A stretch of 64,000 nt of DNA, taken from contig NZ_JAAOEN010000002.1 in assembly GCF_011320225.1 (NCBI RefSeq), positions 669,644-733,643 of the forward strand, read 5' to 3'. Position 1 is the first letter of the stretch. Every line of letters starts with the position of its first letter. Positions 54,804 through 63,844 of the stretch are shown piece after piece. Origin of the DNA: Phytoactinopolyspora limicola (lineage in GTDB: Bacteria > Actinomycetota > Actinomycetes > Jiangellales > Jiangellaceae). Made by a program: the position numbers and the translations under genes. Below the pieces are notes generated by a model. That model had not been told where the DNA came from. It saw only the letters and a program-made list of their open reading frames with translations, and ran no database searches.

Positions 54804-56147
54804 ATGACACTCGAAACGCCACCCTCGGCCGCCCGCACCTGGTGGCGGCGCTATCTGGAATTCCCGCTCATCTGGAAGCTTGCCATCGGGCTCGGTGCCG
54901 GCGTGGTGGCCGGCCTCGTGGTGGGCCCGTCGATCGAGGAGATCAAACCTCTCGGTGATTTGTTCCTCCGGCTGCTGCTCATGGTGGTCATCCCGCTGGT
55001 GGTGGCGACGCTGATCGTGGGCGTCTCAGCGATAACACCCGCCCAGCTCGGCCGCATCGGCGGCAAGATCTTCATCTTCTACATGCTGACCTCAACCGTG
55101 GCGATCTCCCTCGGGCTCGCGCTTGCGTTCGTCTTCAACCCGGGCCGCGGGATGAGCATGCCCGCCGACGACACCGAACCAGCCGAGGCACCATCACTGG
55201 CCGAGACATTGCTGAACATCGTGCCGCAGAACCCCATCGAAGCCATGGCCGAGGGACGCATTCTGGCCGTCGTGTTCGGCGCCGTGGTGGCCGGCCTGGC
55301 GATCGGCAGCATGCGGCACAGCCCGGTGGAACGGGTCCGTGATCTGGGCGAAACGCTGCGCAAACTCGCCGAAGCGGCGTCGGAGGTGATGTTCCGGATC
55401 GTCCGCGGTGTGCTGGAGTACGCCCCGATCGGTGTCTTCGCGCTGATCGCCGTCGTGGTCGGCCAGACCGGAACGGACGCGCTGCGGTCGCTGGCCGAGC
55501 TGATCGGTGTGGTCTACGGCGGGGTGGCATTGCAGATCGGCCTGTATGCGGTTCTTCTGCTGTTGTTCGGGATCAGCGTCCGGCGGTTCTTCGCGCTGGC
55601 CCGCACTCCCATGCTCACCGCGTTCGTCACCAGAACGAGCGGCGGCACCCTCCCGGTCAGCACCCGCGCCGCGCAGCGGATGGGGGTCGACGAGAGTGTC
55701 TACAGCTTCAGCCTGCCGTTCGGCGCCACCATCAACATGGATGGCACGGCTCTGTACATCGGCGCGTCCGTGGTGTTCATCGCCAACGTGTCCGGCATCA
55801 ATCTCTCCATCGGCGAGATCCTCGGTGTTGTCCTCGTGGGGGTCCTGGCTTCCATCGGCACCGCCGGGGTACCTGGTGCCGGCTTGATCATGCTGTCGCT
55901 GGCCGTCACCCAGGCCGGCTTGCCGTTCGCCGCCGTAGCGCTCGTCGCCGGCATCGACGCCGTGCTGGACATGGTCCGCACGATGTGCAACGTCACCGGT
56001 GATCTCACCGGCACCCGCATCGTCGACAGGACCGAGTCCGGCACATCTGACTCCGGCACGTCCGAGACCGGCACGCCCGAGGTGAGCCGTCAGCCCGAAT
56101 CGTCGCGTCAACCGGACGTGACGTCCGAGTCGACGCTGCGCGGCTGA
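54804..56147 (+). CDS. dicarboxylate/amino-acid:cation symporter (DAACS/DctA-GltP family)
   Basis: A 447-residue protein with eight membrane segments and the hairpin-loop motifs of the glutamate transporter fold: TSGGTLPVSTRAAQ (HP1), SFSLPFGATINMDGTALY (TM7, cation site), IGTAGVPGAGLIM (HP2) and MCNVTGDLTGTRIVDR (TM8). It imports glutamate, aspartate or C4-dicarboxylates with Na+ or H+. The C-terminal tail is Ser/Thr-rich. AAAGAGGAA lies before the ATG. The neighbouring GGT and two secreted carboxypeptidases suggest uptake of amino acids they release. Confidence 0.9.
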   Translation: MTLETPPSAARTWWRRYLEFPLIWKLAIGLGAGVVAGLVVGPSIEEIKPLGDLFLRLLLMVVIPLVVATLIVGVSAITPAQLGRIGGKIFIFYMLTSTVAISLGLALAFVFNPGRGMSMPADDTEPAEAPSLAETLLNIVPQNPIEAMAEGRILAVVFGAVVAGLAIGSMRHSPVERVRDLGETLRKLAEAASEVMFRIVRGVLEYAPIGVFALIAVVVGQTGTDALRSLAELIGVVYGGVALQIGLYAVLLLLFGISVRRFFALARTPMLTAFVTRTSGGTLPVSTRAAQRMGVDESVYSFSLPFGATINMDGTALYIGASVVFIANVSGINLSIGEILGVVLVGVLASIGTAGVPGAGLIMLSLAVTQAGLPFAAVALVAGIDAVLDMVRTMCNVTGDLTGTRIVDRTESGTSDSGTSETGTPEVSRQPESSRQPDVTSESTLRG

Positions 56148-56298
56148 CCTTCCTGATCGCGTGGGCCGCCGTCGACCGGGGCTGCGGCGGCCCACGTCGT
56201 TGACCCACGAGGTCACGACCGGCTCAGCTGCCGGAGCGTGCAGGCCGTGGCAGCTGGCCGGCCGTGACCCTCAGGCCCCGAGAACAGGGAGAAGGCGG

Positions 56299-58596
56299 AT
56301 GAGACCTACTACAAGATCCACCCCCAGGTTGCGGCCGAGAACCATGCTGGCGATGGGAATCGCCACCGTACTCGGCCTGACCCTGCTCGCAGGCCCGGCC
56401 GCCAGCGCCGACGACGCTGACACCGGGACGGTCTACTCTACGGATTTCTCTGAACATCCGGCCGGCCCCGGCGTGCCCGATGGGTGGGCCGAGCACTGGG
56501 GTAGCAGCCACTACGAGATCGCCGAGTCACCGTCCAGGCTCGTGAAGACGAGCATCGGCGACGTACGGCACCTGTTGGCGTGGGAGGACGTCGGGGTCGT
56601 GGAGGGCGACGTCGAGGTCGCCACGCTCGTCCGGCAACCACAATCCACGCTTCCATGGATGGACATCACCAGGTTCCAGCTCCACCTGCATGCCAGCGGC
56701 GAGGCTGGAGCCATCGACGCCTACTTCGTCGACGACACCGGAACCGACCGGCAAGGCGTCCGGATCCGGCGCAGTGTGAACCATGCGCAGTCGACCCGCG
56801 CCAGCAACTCCGGGCCGGCGTTCGACATGCACACCTGGCATCACGTGGTCTTCCAGCGGCGTGGCGACGCGCTGCGAGTGAAGGTCTGGCCGTATTTCGA
56901 CGACGAGCCGGACGAGTGGACCGTCGAAGCTACCGACGGAACCCACCACTCCGGCCGCGTCGGCGTCGGGTATTTCGGTGCCCGCGTCACGCAGGAGTTC
57001 GCGTGGTACTCAGTTGGCGTGGGAGACGAGGATGCCGAACGAGCGCCGGCCGGGATCGACGGCATCGCTGAGCCGGCCGTCCCCGTCGCGCCTTCCGCAC
57101 AGGCCACCCCCGATCATGGCGCGGTCCTGCTCAACTGGGACGAGGTGGCCGGCGCCGACCACTACGAGATCGAACGCGATGGCGAACCCGTCGCGCTCGG
57201 GTGGGAGGTGTCGTCGTTCGCCGACGCTGAGCTGCCCCCGGGCGCTTCGGCTACCTACCGGGTGCGTGGGATCAACGCGCTGCTCGGCGCCGGGGAGTGG
57301 AGTGCACCCGTCGACATCACGGCGGATCCCCTGCCGGACGAGCACCGGCTCGAGTTCGAGGTCGAGCCGGACCATCCGTGGACCAGTCACGAGGAGGAAC
57401 TGGCGTTCCTCGCCGATATCGCCGCGGCGTCGGACCGGATGGACTACGAGGAGATCGGCCGCAGTGGTGAGGACCGGCCGATCCACCTGGTCCGGATCGG
57501 GCGGGACGGACCACCGGACGATCACGAGATCGCCGACCGGCCCACCGTCCTGATCACCGGCGGCAACCACGGCAACGAGCAGGCCGGCCGCAAGGGTGTG
57601 CTGCTTTTGCTGCGTGAGCTCGCGACGTCGACCAATAGCAGGGTCACCGACTGGCTGGACACCTACACCGTTCTAGTGGTACCGACGATCAATCCGGACG
57701 GACAGGCCGCCGACACCCGGAACCTGGTGATACCCAACATCGACCCCAACCGGGATTTCCTCGACCTCACATCGCGAGAAACCCGGACGGTCATCGACGT
57801 TCTCCGGGACCACCGGCCCGACGTGGTCATCGACGCCCACGAGTGGGCCGGCTCCCCTGGGCACCACCGCGGCGAGATGGAGCTCAACGCGATGGGTAAC
57901 TACAACACCCACCCGGACCTGCTCGATCTCTCCGGTGAACTCTTCGACGATTACGTCATGACGCGGGCGAACAACGTCGGCGGCTGGCGTAGTGGGCACT
58001 ACCAGGAGCGTTACGGCCAGCCGACGCGACTGCGCCAGATCACCGGGCTCAAACATGCTTTGTCGCTGCTCACCGAGTCGTCGCGGCATCCGGAGGTGCG
58101 ACGGGTCAACGAGGTCGACCTGTCCCGGGACGACCCGCGAACCCGGCCACGGCGGGTAGCCAGTCAACGTTTCGTGCTCAGTGAGGCGATGGACTTCTTG
58201 ACTGACAACGTCGACCGGGTGAGTGCGGCCACCGCGGAGTCGGTTGCCGTGGCGGAGGCCAACCAAGGACCGATGTACACCGACGGAGATCTGCTCAACC
58301 CGCCCGGACCGGAGCAGACGTTGGACCCGCCGGTATGCGGCTGGATCATTCCCGAGCGCAACGGCGGTGGTGTCGGCGACGTGCTCGACCACCACGGCAT
58401 CGAGTGGAAGAACCGCCCGGTGCGTGGTGGCCAGTTGGTCACGTTCGTTCCGGCGGCGCAGTGGGCTCGGCCGGTCGCCATCGTGGCGCTCGATCCTGAC
58501 AGTCCGTACCGCCTCGACGGCATCACCACCGAACGCCTTCCGGATTCGGGATGGTGCCGCCGCGGCCGACCGTTCACCCCACCCGGGCAGGACTGA
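56299..58596 (+). CDS. secreted M14 zinc carboxypeptidase, multidomain (paralogue 2)
   Basis: A 765-residue protein built like the 50458-53124 product, minus its first beta domain: signal peptide (TMLAMGIATVLGLTLLAGPAASA), lectin/LamG-like part (about 40-245), fibronectin type III domain (about 260-345) and M14 domain (about 360-670). Zinc ligands are His424 and Glu427 (NHGNE) and His514 (IDAHE); Arg485 (DPNRD) fits the arginine position. ATG at 56299 has GGGAG 7 nt upstream. It is downstream of the symporter gene on the same strand and ends just before a 33-bp-arm hairpin. Confidence 0.88.
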   Translation: MRPTTRSTPRLRPRTMLAMGIATVLGLTLLAGPAASADDADTGTVYSTDFSEHPAGPGVPDGWAEHWGSSHYEIAESPSRLVKTSIGDVRHLLAWEDVGVVEGDVEVATLVRQPQSTLPWMDITRFQLHLHASGEAGAIDAYFVDDTGTDRQGVRIRRSVNHAQSTRASNSGPAFDMHTWHHVVFQRRGDALRVKVWPYFDDEPDEWTVEATDGTHHSGRVGVGYFGARVTQEFAWYSVGVGDEDAERAPAGIDGIAEPAVPVAPSAQATPDHGAVLLNWDEVAGADHYEIERDGEPVALGWEVSSFADAELPPGASATYRVRGINALLGAGEWSAPVDITADPLPDEHRLEFEVEPDHPWTSHEEELAFLADIAAASDRMDYEEIGRSGEDRPIHLVRIGRDGPPDDHEIADRPTVLITGGNHGNEQAGRKGVLLLLRELATSTNSRVTDWLDTYTVLVVPTINPDGQAADTRNLVIPNIDPNRDFLDLTSRETRTVIDVLRDHRPDVVIDAHEWAGSPGHHRGEMELNAMGNYNTHPDLLDLSGELFDDYVMTRANNVGGWRSGHYQERYGQPTRLRQITGLKHALSLLTESSRHPEVRRVNEVDLSRDDPRTRPRRVASQRFVLSEAMDFLTDNVDRVSAATAESVAVAEANQGPMYTDGDLLNPPGPEQTLDPPVCGWIIPERNGGGVGDVLDHHGIEWKNRPVRGGQLVTFVPAAQWARPVAIVALDPDSPYRLDGITTERLPDSGWCRRGRPFTPPGQD

Positions 58597-58602
58597 CCAC
58601 AC

Positions 58603-58672
58603 CCCCTCCCCATGATCATGAACACTTTGCCGTGTGATGACACGGCAAAGTGTTCATGATCATGGGGAGGGG
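58603..58672. terminator. hairpin with perfect 33-bp arms
   Basis: 58603-58635 pairs exactly with 58640-58672 around a GATG loop. The arm contains CCCCATGATCATG, the same cap as the palindrome at 50407-50464. It lies 6 nt after the M14 stop codon. Confidence 0.8.
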
Positions 58673-58939
58673 CCGGGCCGGCCGTCATGAGTGACGCCCA
58701 GACCACTCCGCTCGTCGGTAGCCGGTGGGCACGTGCCCCCCTGAGCCGAACCGGCCGGGTTCCGTCAATCGCACCAGGCCTGGACGCCGCTCACAACGGC
58801 CGGCTCGGGAGGCGTCGAACTCGACGCATGCCACCCTTGCAGGTATCGCGCTGCTCAATGGGCAAAACGCACGAAGCGCCCATTTATGACGGGGCCTGGA
58901 GTATGACGTACGTCACTTTGACGCCCGACGGTGGGCGAC
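58673..58939. other. region between the hairpin and the RidA gene
   Basis: 267 bp between convergent genes. No gene or repeat was recognised. Confidence 0.35.
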
Positions 58940-59347
58940 TTAGTCCCGGACGGCTGCCACTGCCTCGACCTCAACGAGTTGATCGTCGTAGCCGAGGACC
59001 GTCACTCCGGATAGCGTGCTCGGCGCATCGTGGTCACCGAACTCCCCACGCACGACCTCCCACGCCTCGACCAGGTCTTCTTGCCGAGTAGAAGCGACCA
59101 GCACCCTGGTGTAGATGACGTCGGTCAGATCGGCACCGGCGTCGTTGAGAGCGACGCGCAGATTCTCCATTACCTTGGCGGCCTGGCCGGCATAGTCGCC
59201 GACCGCCGCGGTGGAGCCGTCGGCATTAAGCGGGCACGCACCAGCCAGGAAGATCAGCCTGGCATCAGCCGGCGCCGTCGCTGCATAAGCGTACTCGGCC
59301 ACGCTGGACAAGGTGGAGGAACGGATCAAGGTGACGGCGCTGGGCAT
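58940..59347 (-). CDS. RidA/YjgF-family protein
   Basis: A 135-residue protein of the RidA fold: LIFLAGACPLNADGS, GDYAGQAAKVMENLRVALNDAGADLTDVIYTRVLV, and PSTLSGVTVLGYDDQLVEVEAVA. The conserved Arg is in IYTRVLV. RidA proteins hydrolyse reactive enamines and imines. ATG at 59347 has AAGGAA upstream. It lies 113 bp after the large ATP-grasp fusion gene on the same strand and may be part of that operon. Confidence 0.85.
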   Translation of the reverse strand: MPSAVTLIRSSTLSSVAEYAYAATAPADARLIFLAGACPLNADGSTAAVGDYAGQAAKVMENLRVALNDAGADLTDVIYTRVLVASTRQEDLVEAWEVVRGEFGDHDAPSTLSGVTVLGYDDQLVEVEAVAAVRD

Positions 59348-59460
59348 TTCTTCCTTCCGCCTGTGGAGATGGTGGAGACCCTGACATCGCAACACTATGT
59401 CAGCGACATGATCACTCCGATCGATGCCACCCGCGATCAACCTATGACCTCTCACACAGT

Positions 59461-62031
59461 TCAGAGTTGGCGCTCGCGGATCGTGAACCCGACGCCGAGC
59501 CGCTCAGTGCTGACGGTGGTCTCGACCAGCTCCGGCCGGGCCTGCGACGGGCCAAAGATCGCCTGCATCGCCACCGCACTCACCAGGTCCAGCGGGCCGG
59601 CTACCGCGGCCTCCACCACATCCGGCTCGGCCGCATTACGCACCCAGCCGCTCAGCCCCAACTCATGGGCCAAATTGGCCAGCCACTGCCGGTAGCCGAC
59701 CGCTTGGACCTGTCCGGTGACCCGCAACCGTACTGCTACCTGCTCCGATTGCGCCACGGTGGACAGACCATGCCGGGCCGTATAGTGATCCATGAGTGCC
59801 CGTGACACGTTGCGCACCGGGCCGCTAGCCGGGAAATGATGAGCGCTCGTCGCCGGCAAGGAGTTCAGCTCACAGACGCCAGCCCGCTGCTCACTGAGCG
59901 CCAAACGATGGTCTGCCGCCAGAATGTCGACACCCGCATGGCCGAGCCCCGGTACGGCCCGCACCGCCCGCACGGCGAGGTCGAGCAACGACGGGTCGGT
60001 CTCGTCCAGTACCTCCGCACTTTCACCCCCAAGCGAGACGTTGCCAGCAGTGGTCAGCGCCACATACTGGCCGGCCGGCGGGACCGAATCCGGATACGTG
60101 TCCTGCCGCCTCAATCGCTGCACGGTCGCCGCGTCGAGGGTCAACAGGCGAGAACGTAGGTGTGGGTTGCGCAGTCGCACGAGATTCTTCGCCAGGATCA
60201 GCTCGGCGACGGTGGAGCGCCCGTCGCCGACGACGTGCCCGGGTCGGCGGCTGAGCACCGAGACGACATCGTCGCCGACGACGAAGAACCGGTAATCGGA
60301 ACCGGGGATGTGCTCCTCGATGATCACGGCCTCGAGACCGGCGGCGGCGAGTTCGCTCACGGCTCTACGCAGCGTGGATTCGTCGGCGATGTTCGACGTC
60401 ACACCACGACCCCCCTTGCCGTCCGGAGGTTTGACGACAACCGGCCAGCCCAGCGCCCGGGCGAAGGCTTCGATCCGTGGCCAGTCGGCAACCGGCATCA
60501 ACCGGCCGGCGGGCACCGCCACCCCGGCCCTGGTCAGGTAGGCCCGGGAGACGTCCTTGCGGGCGCAGACCTTCGCGACGAATCGGCTCGTGGACGGCCC
60601 GGTGGTGCAATGGAAACCGATGCTGCGGCCCGATGCGTCGCTGGCGTGAAAGTCCACGGCGTGAAACCGCATGGTCGTGAGCCCCAGCCGTCGGGCCTCG
60701 CGCTCCAGCAAGTAGCTGTCCAGGGAGTTCTTGCCCAAGGTCTCTAGTCCGGGGGTGTCGAATCGGTTGTGCCCGGCCGCGCCACCCCATGGGTCAGCCT
60801 TCGCCGCCACCTTCACCTGGATGGCCCGCCCCATAGCACCGACGATGCGCGGCAGACTGGGCTCGGCACCAAGCCCGCTCGGGGCCGGGTCCACCGCCCA
60901 ACCGCGGTCGACGTCGTCCTCCCCATAGCGGGCCAGCCGTACGGTTGCCTGCCCCGGCAGAAACATGTCCAGCTTCGGCACCACCTGTGCGAGTTCGTCG
61001 AGCCCTGCTGCTTCCACGTCGCTGGGATGTCCAGAGCCGGCGACGATCACCATCGTGTCCGGGTCGGCGGCCACCGCTGCTTCGGCGATCCGCAGCGCCG
61101 TGCCGATACCTCGCCGTAAACCAACCGAGACCGCCTGCACCGGGCCATCGTGAAGAAACGAGTGCAGATCGGTCTCCGTCTCCACACTCTCGTCCAGCAC
61201 GATGCGCAACTCTCCACCGCGGCCCCCAGATGCGCCCAGGTCACGCGCTTGCGCCAACAGCGCCGCGAGTTCACGCCGACGGGACCGCGGGATCGGCTGC
61301 TCGACGTAGACCGGCGCGCCCAGCCGCCCTTTCGTCCGCAGCGTGGCCAACTCCGCCACCAGGTTCTCGGCGTGCGGCGCCGAATACCGACCGGAGCATT
61401 CCAGCCACAGCGGACGCGGGGCACCGCCGGTGTTGTTCACCTCATCGGCGACCAGCAATGCCTGGACATCGCGCTCGACGTTTCCGTGGGCGGCCAATCT
61501 CGTCACCGGGTACTGGCTATGCTGGGCGGCCACCTCAGCCCGGATCGCTTCGACGTCGGCACCGGCGGGAATGGTGCTCGCCGACGGCCGTGGCCGGGCC
61601 CGGCGCACACCCAGCAACCCGGCCAACCTGGTCCCGCGGGCCCTGGCCACAGCTTCGAGCAACGCAACCTCGAGCGCACCGCGTACACAATCGACAGCGA
61701 CGTGTTGGCGGCTGGTGCGCGCCGCCGCGTGTGCGTGCCGGGCGAAGCCCGCGACGAGATCCGACACCTCGCGTAGCGGATCAGCACCACCCAGCGCCAC
61801 TCCACCCAGCTCACCGGCTGCCGACATCATCGCTGCGGCTAGCGTCGGCGAGTTCCACGGTGATTGTGTTCCCGGCGGCAGCGTGGTGACACCACCCCCG
61901 ATCACGACCTGCTCCGACGCGTCGTCGGCGCGGACATAGACGACGACGCTCAACCGATCCGGCCGGGTGGACCGTGGCCCAGGATCGCCGGCGCCAGCCA
62001 CTTCCGCTAGGAGGACCTCGTTGATCCGCAT
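59461..62031 (-). CDS. three-part fusion: enolase-superfamily-like, CphA-type ATP-grasp, acylphosphatase
   Basis: An 856-residue protein. Residues about 1-410 follow the mandelate racemase/muconate lactonising pattern, with acidic metal-ligand positions kept at Glu211 (LECSG), Glu244 (YVEQP) and Asp280 (VLDESVE), but the usual catalytic lysines are not seen. Residues about 435-755 are an ATP-grasp like the N-terminal ligase of cyanophycin synthetase: KPPDGKGGRGV (Lys534), IIEEHIPGSDYRFFVVGDDV, RPGHVVGDGRSTVAELI, CELNSLPA. Residues 764-850 are an acylphosphatase with GQVQAVGYR (Arg781) and Asn799. No Mur-ligase domain is present, so it does not make cyanophycin as known. AAGGAG lies 8 nt before the ATG. 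The substrate is unknown. Confidence 0.82.
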   Translation of the reverse strand: MRINEVLLAEVAGAGDPGPRSTRPDRLSVVVYVRADDASEQVVIGGGVTTLPPGTQSPWNSPTLAAAMMSAAGELGGVALGGADPLREVSDLVAGFARHAHAAARTSRQHVAVDCVRGALEVALLEAVARARGTRLAGLLGVRRARPRPSASTIPAGADVEAIRAEVAAQHSQYPVTRLAAHGNVERDVQALLVADEVNNTGGAPRPLWLECSGRYSAPHAENLVAELATLRTKGRLGAPVYVEQPIPRSRRRELAALLAQARDLGASGGRGGELRIVLDESVETETDLHSFLHDGPVQAVSVGLRRGIGTALRIAEAAVAADPDTMVIVAGSGHPSDVEAAGLDELAQVVPKLDMFLPGQATVRLARYGEDDVDRGWAVDPAPSGLGAEPSLPRIVGAMGRAIQVKVAAKADPWGGAAGHNRFDTPGLETLGKNSLDSYLLEREARRLGLTTMRFHAVDFHASDASGRSIGFHCTTGPSTSRFVAKVCARKDVSRAYLTRAGVAVPAGRLMPVADWPRIEAFARALGWPVVVKPPDGKGGRGVTSNIADESTLRRAVSELAAAGLEAVIIEEHIPGSDYRFFVVGDDVVSVLSRRPGHVVGDGRSTVAELILAKNLVRLRNPHLRSRLLTLDAATVQRLRRQDTYPDSVPPAGQYVALTTAGNVSLGGESAEVLDETDPSLLDLAVRAVRAVPGLGHAGVDILAADHRLALSEQRAGVCELNSLPATSAHHFPASGPVRNVSRALMDHYTARHGLSTVAQSEQVAVRLRVTGQVQAVGYRQWLANLAHELGLSGWVRNAAEPDVVEAAVAGPLDLVSAVAMQAIFGPSQARPELVETTVSTERLGVGFTIRERQL

Positions 62032-62206
62032 GGCGCCTGCTCCTTCGTCCTGGACCCGCCCCGTGGCCGTCGCCGTCCGCAGCAGACCATCATGACCACT
62101 TCGGCGCGAAGAAATGGAACAGGCGCACCAGAACTACCACGGATATGACGGCTTGATCCGGCGCGGCCCGTCGATCACCGCGACGTCGATCAAACCCGAC
62201 GCACGT

Positions 62207-63778
62207 TCAGGCCGCGGCTTTGACGTCACGTAGGTGTTGTACGTGCGCGAGGACCTCGTCAGTGAGTTCACCGAAGACTGGGCGTCGAGTGGCCAGCTGA
62301 TAGATCCACATCGCACCCGCGAAGTTGTGTTCCACAAAGAACGGGCCGCCGTCCTTGCCGACGGCGATGTCCCAAGACACGAGGTCATAGTTCAGCAGGT
62401 CGGCATGGAGTGCGCGGACGAACTCGACGTACTCCGAATATCGAGGCACCGGTTCGAGGTCGGCGAACGCGACATCGGTCGTGGGGTGCCTCGCGAGAAC
62501 GCTGGCGTGTTCGTCGAAGCCCTCCGGCAGGAACGAACCATCGGCCTCGACGCCAACGCACACACCTCCCGTCCCGGCGTTGTCGTTGACACGACCGTCC
62601 GCTCCGAACCGGGCGAACGTGAGCAGATGGTGGATGTCCTTGCCGAGCCGAATCGTCAGCATCCGGAGGGTATTTACCGACGACGGGTGCACCCGCGCCA
62701 TCAGCGAATGCTGTTCGATGACCTGCTGAACCAGGAAGTCGCCACCGTACAGCCGCTCGATGTCAGCCAGCGTTCGCGGCTTCCCGTGGATCACGGCGCG
62801 GCCATCGGTGTCGAATTCCAGGAGATTGACCCGGATGCCGTTCGCGCTCCTGCTCGGCTTGATGATGGCGCGCTGACATCTCGACGACAACATGGGCAGG
62901 ACCTCGTGCTCGCCCACCACGTCGTTGTCCGCGTCGAAGTACTTGCCATTGATACGCCGCAGGTAGTTCAGTGGCTGCCGGTCGGTGCGCACGAGGTAGG
63001 GATACAGCCCTTTGTCGACGTAGGCACGCTTGACCTGTTTGTCAGCGTTGAACAACCGCTGGATGGTCCGATACTGCGTGGGCGGAAGTACCCGCGGATC
63101 GGCCGCACCGGTCAGGTTCTCGTAGGCGATGTGCAGCGCGGGATCGATGTCGACCGCCATGTGCTCCCGCCAGAACGCCCGCGCCGCGTCGACCGAACTC
63201 GGCGAGTGAGTGTCCAGCAGCCCGGCATGGTGAAGCGGCCCGAATGCTTCGCCGGCGGGATCGATGCCGAGCCGGTGGTATCTCTGCGCTGCCGCGTCTT
63301 CCACGACCTCGTACTGCCTGGTTTTGCGGAACCCTCGGCGTGGCAGGGTCTCCTGGGTCGGATGAACGTCGACATGCTCGACGCGGGCGGCATTCGGCCC
63401 GAGTCGGCATGCTTCCAGGAGGGCATCGACCTCGCCGTCAGCAGCGGCCAGCACTTCGACGGTTCCATCGCTCCGGTTTCGGACCCATCCCCGTACGCCC
63501 AGCCTGTTTGCCCTGCGTACGACGAAGTCCCGGAAACCGACGTTCTGCACGTGACCCCGGATGAGGAAGCGGACGGCGTTGTGCTCATCTTTGGGCGGGC
63601 GAGCGCCGGCCCTGCGGTCATCCGGCTGCGCCGCAACCACGGGCGGTGCGCCCGCCACCATCTCGCCAGCTCCGGCCCGCGAAGGGGTGACCTTGCTCAA
63701 CAGCTTTCTAGCATCCATTGCATTACCCAAATCGTGCCTGGATCGTTGCTCAAACGTTACAGGTTGATCACCATACAC
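62207..63778 (-). CDS. acylphosphatase fused to sugar-transfer-associated type ATP-grasp
   Basis: A 523-residue protein. Residues 68-155 are an acylphosphatase with GHVQNVGFR (Arg83) and GWVRNRSDG (Asn101). After a linker, residues about 250-515 match the ATPgrasp_ST type: IIKPSRSANGIRV (Lys307), SSVNTLRMLTIRLG, VNDNAGTGGVCVGV, SWDIAV and FFVEHNFAG. It lies upstream of the enolase/ATP-grasp/acylphosphatase gene with 175 bp between, same strand. The start may be GTG at 63778 (GGAG 4-5 nt upstream) or ATG at 63718. The ligase substrate is unknown; a cell-surface or storage polymer is possible. Confidence 0.8.
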   Translation of the reverse strand: MYGDQPVTFEQRSRHDLGNAMDARKLLSKVTPSRAGAGEMVAGAPPVVAAQPDDRRAGARPPKDEHNAVRFLIRGHVQNVGFRDFVVRRANRLGVRGWVRNRSDGTVEVLAAADGEVDALLEACRLGPNAARVEHVDVHPTQETLPRRGFRKTRQYEVVEDAAAQRYHRLGIDPAGEAFGPLHHAGLLDTHSPSSVDAARAFWREHMAVDIDPALHIAYENLTGAADPRVLPPTQYRTIQRLFNADKQVKRAYVDKGLYPYLVRTDRQPLNYLRRINGKYFDADNDVVGEHEVLPMLSSRCQRAIIKPSRSANGIRVNLLEFDTDGRAVIHGKPRTLADIERLYGGDFLVQQVIEQHSLMARVHPSSVNTLRMLTIRLGKDIHHLLTFARFGADGRVNDNAGTGGVCVGVEADGSFLPEGFDEHASVLARHPTTDVAFADLEPVPRYSEYVEFVRALHADLLNYDLVSWDIAVGKDGGPFFVEHNFAGAMWIYQLATRRPVFGELTDEVLAHVQHLRDVKAAA

Positions 63779-63844
63779 CCTGCTCCGTCATGTCATGAGC
63801 AAACGAGCACAACTCGTTGAGGGTTCCCCGCCTCCATCTCCCGG

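Noticed and set aside
59461..62031. Cyanophycin synthetase
   Set aside because: The ATP-grasp part is CphA-like, but the C-terminal Mur-ligase domain needed for cyanophycin synthesis is replaced by an acylphosphatase, and no cyanophycinase is nearby.
62234..63820. 528-codon open frame on the plus strand
   Set aside because: It is the complement of the acylphosphatase/ATP-grasp gene, whose domains are clear; the plus-strand product shows no family.
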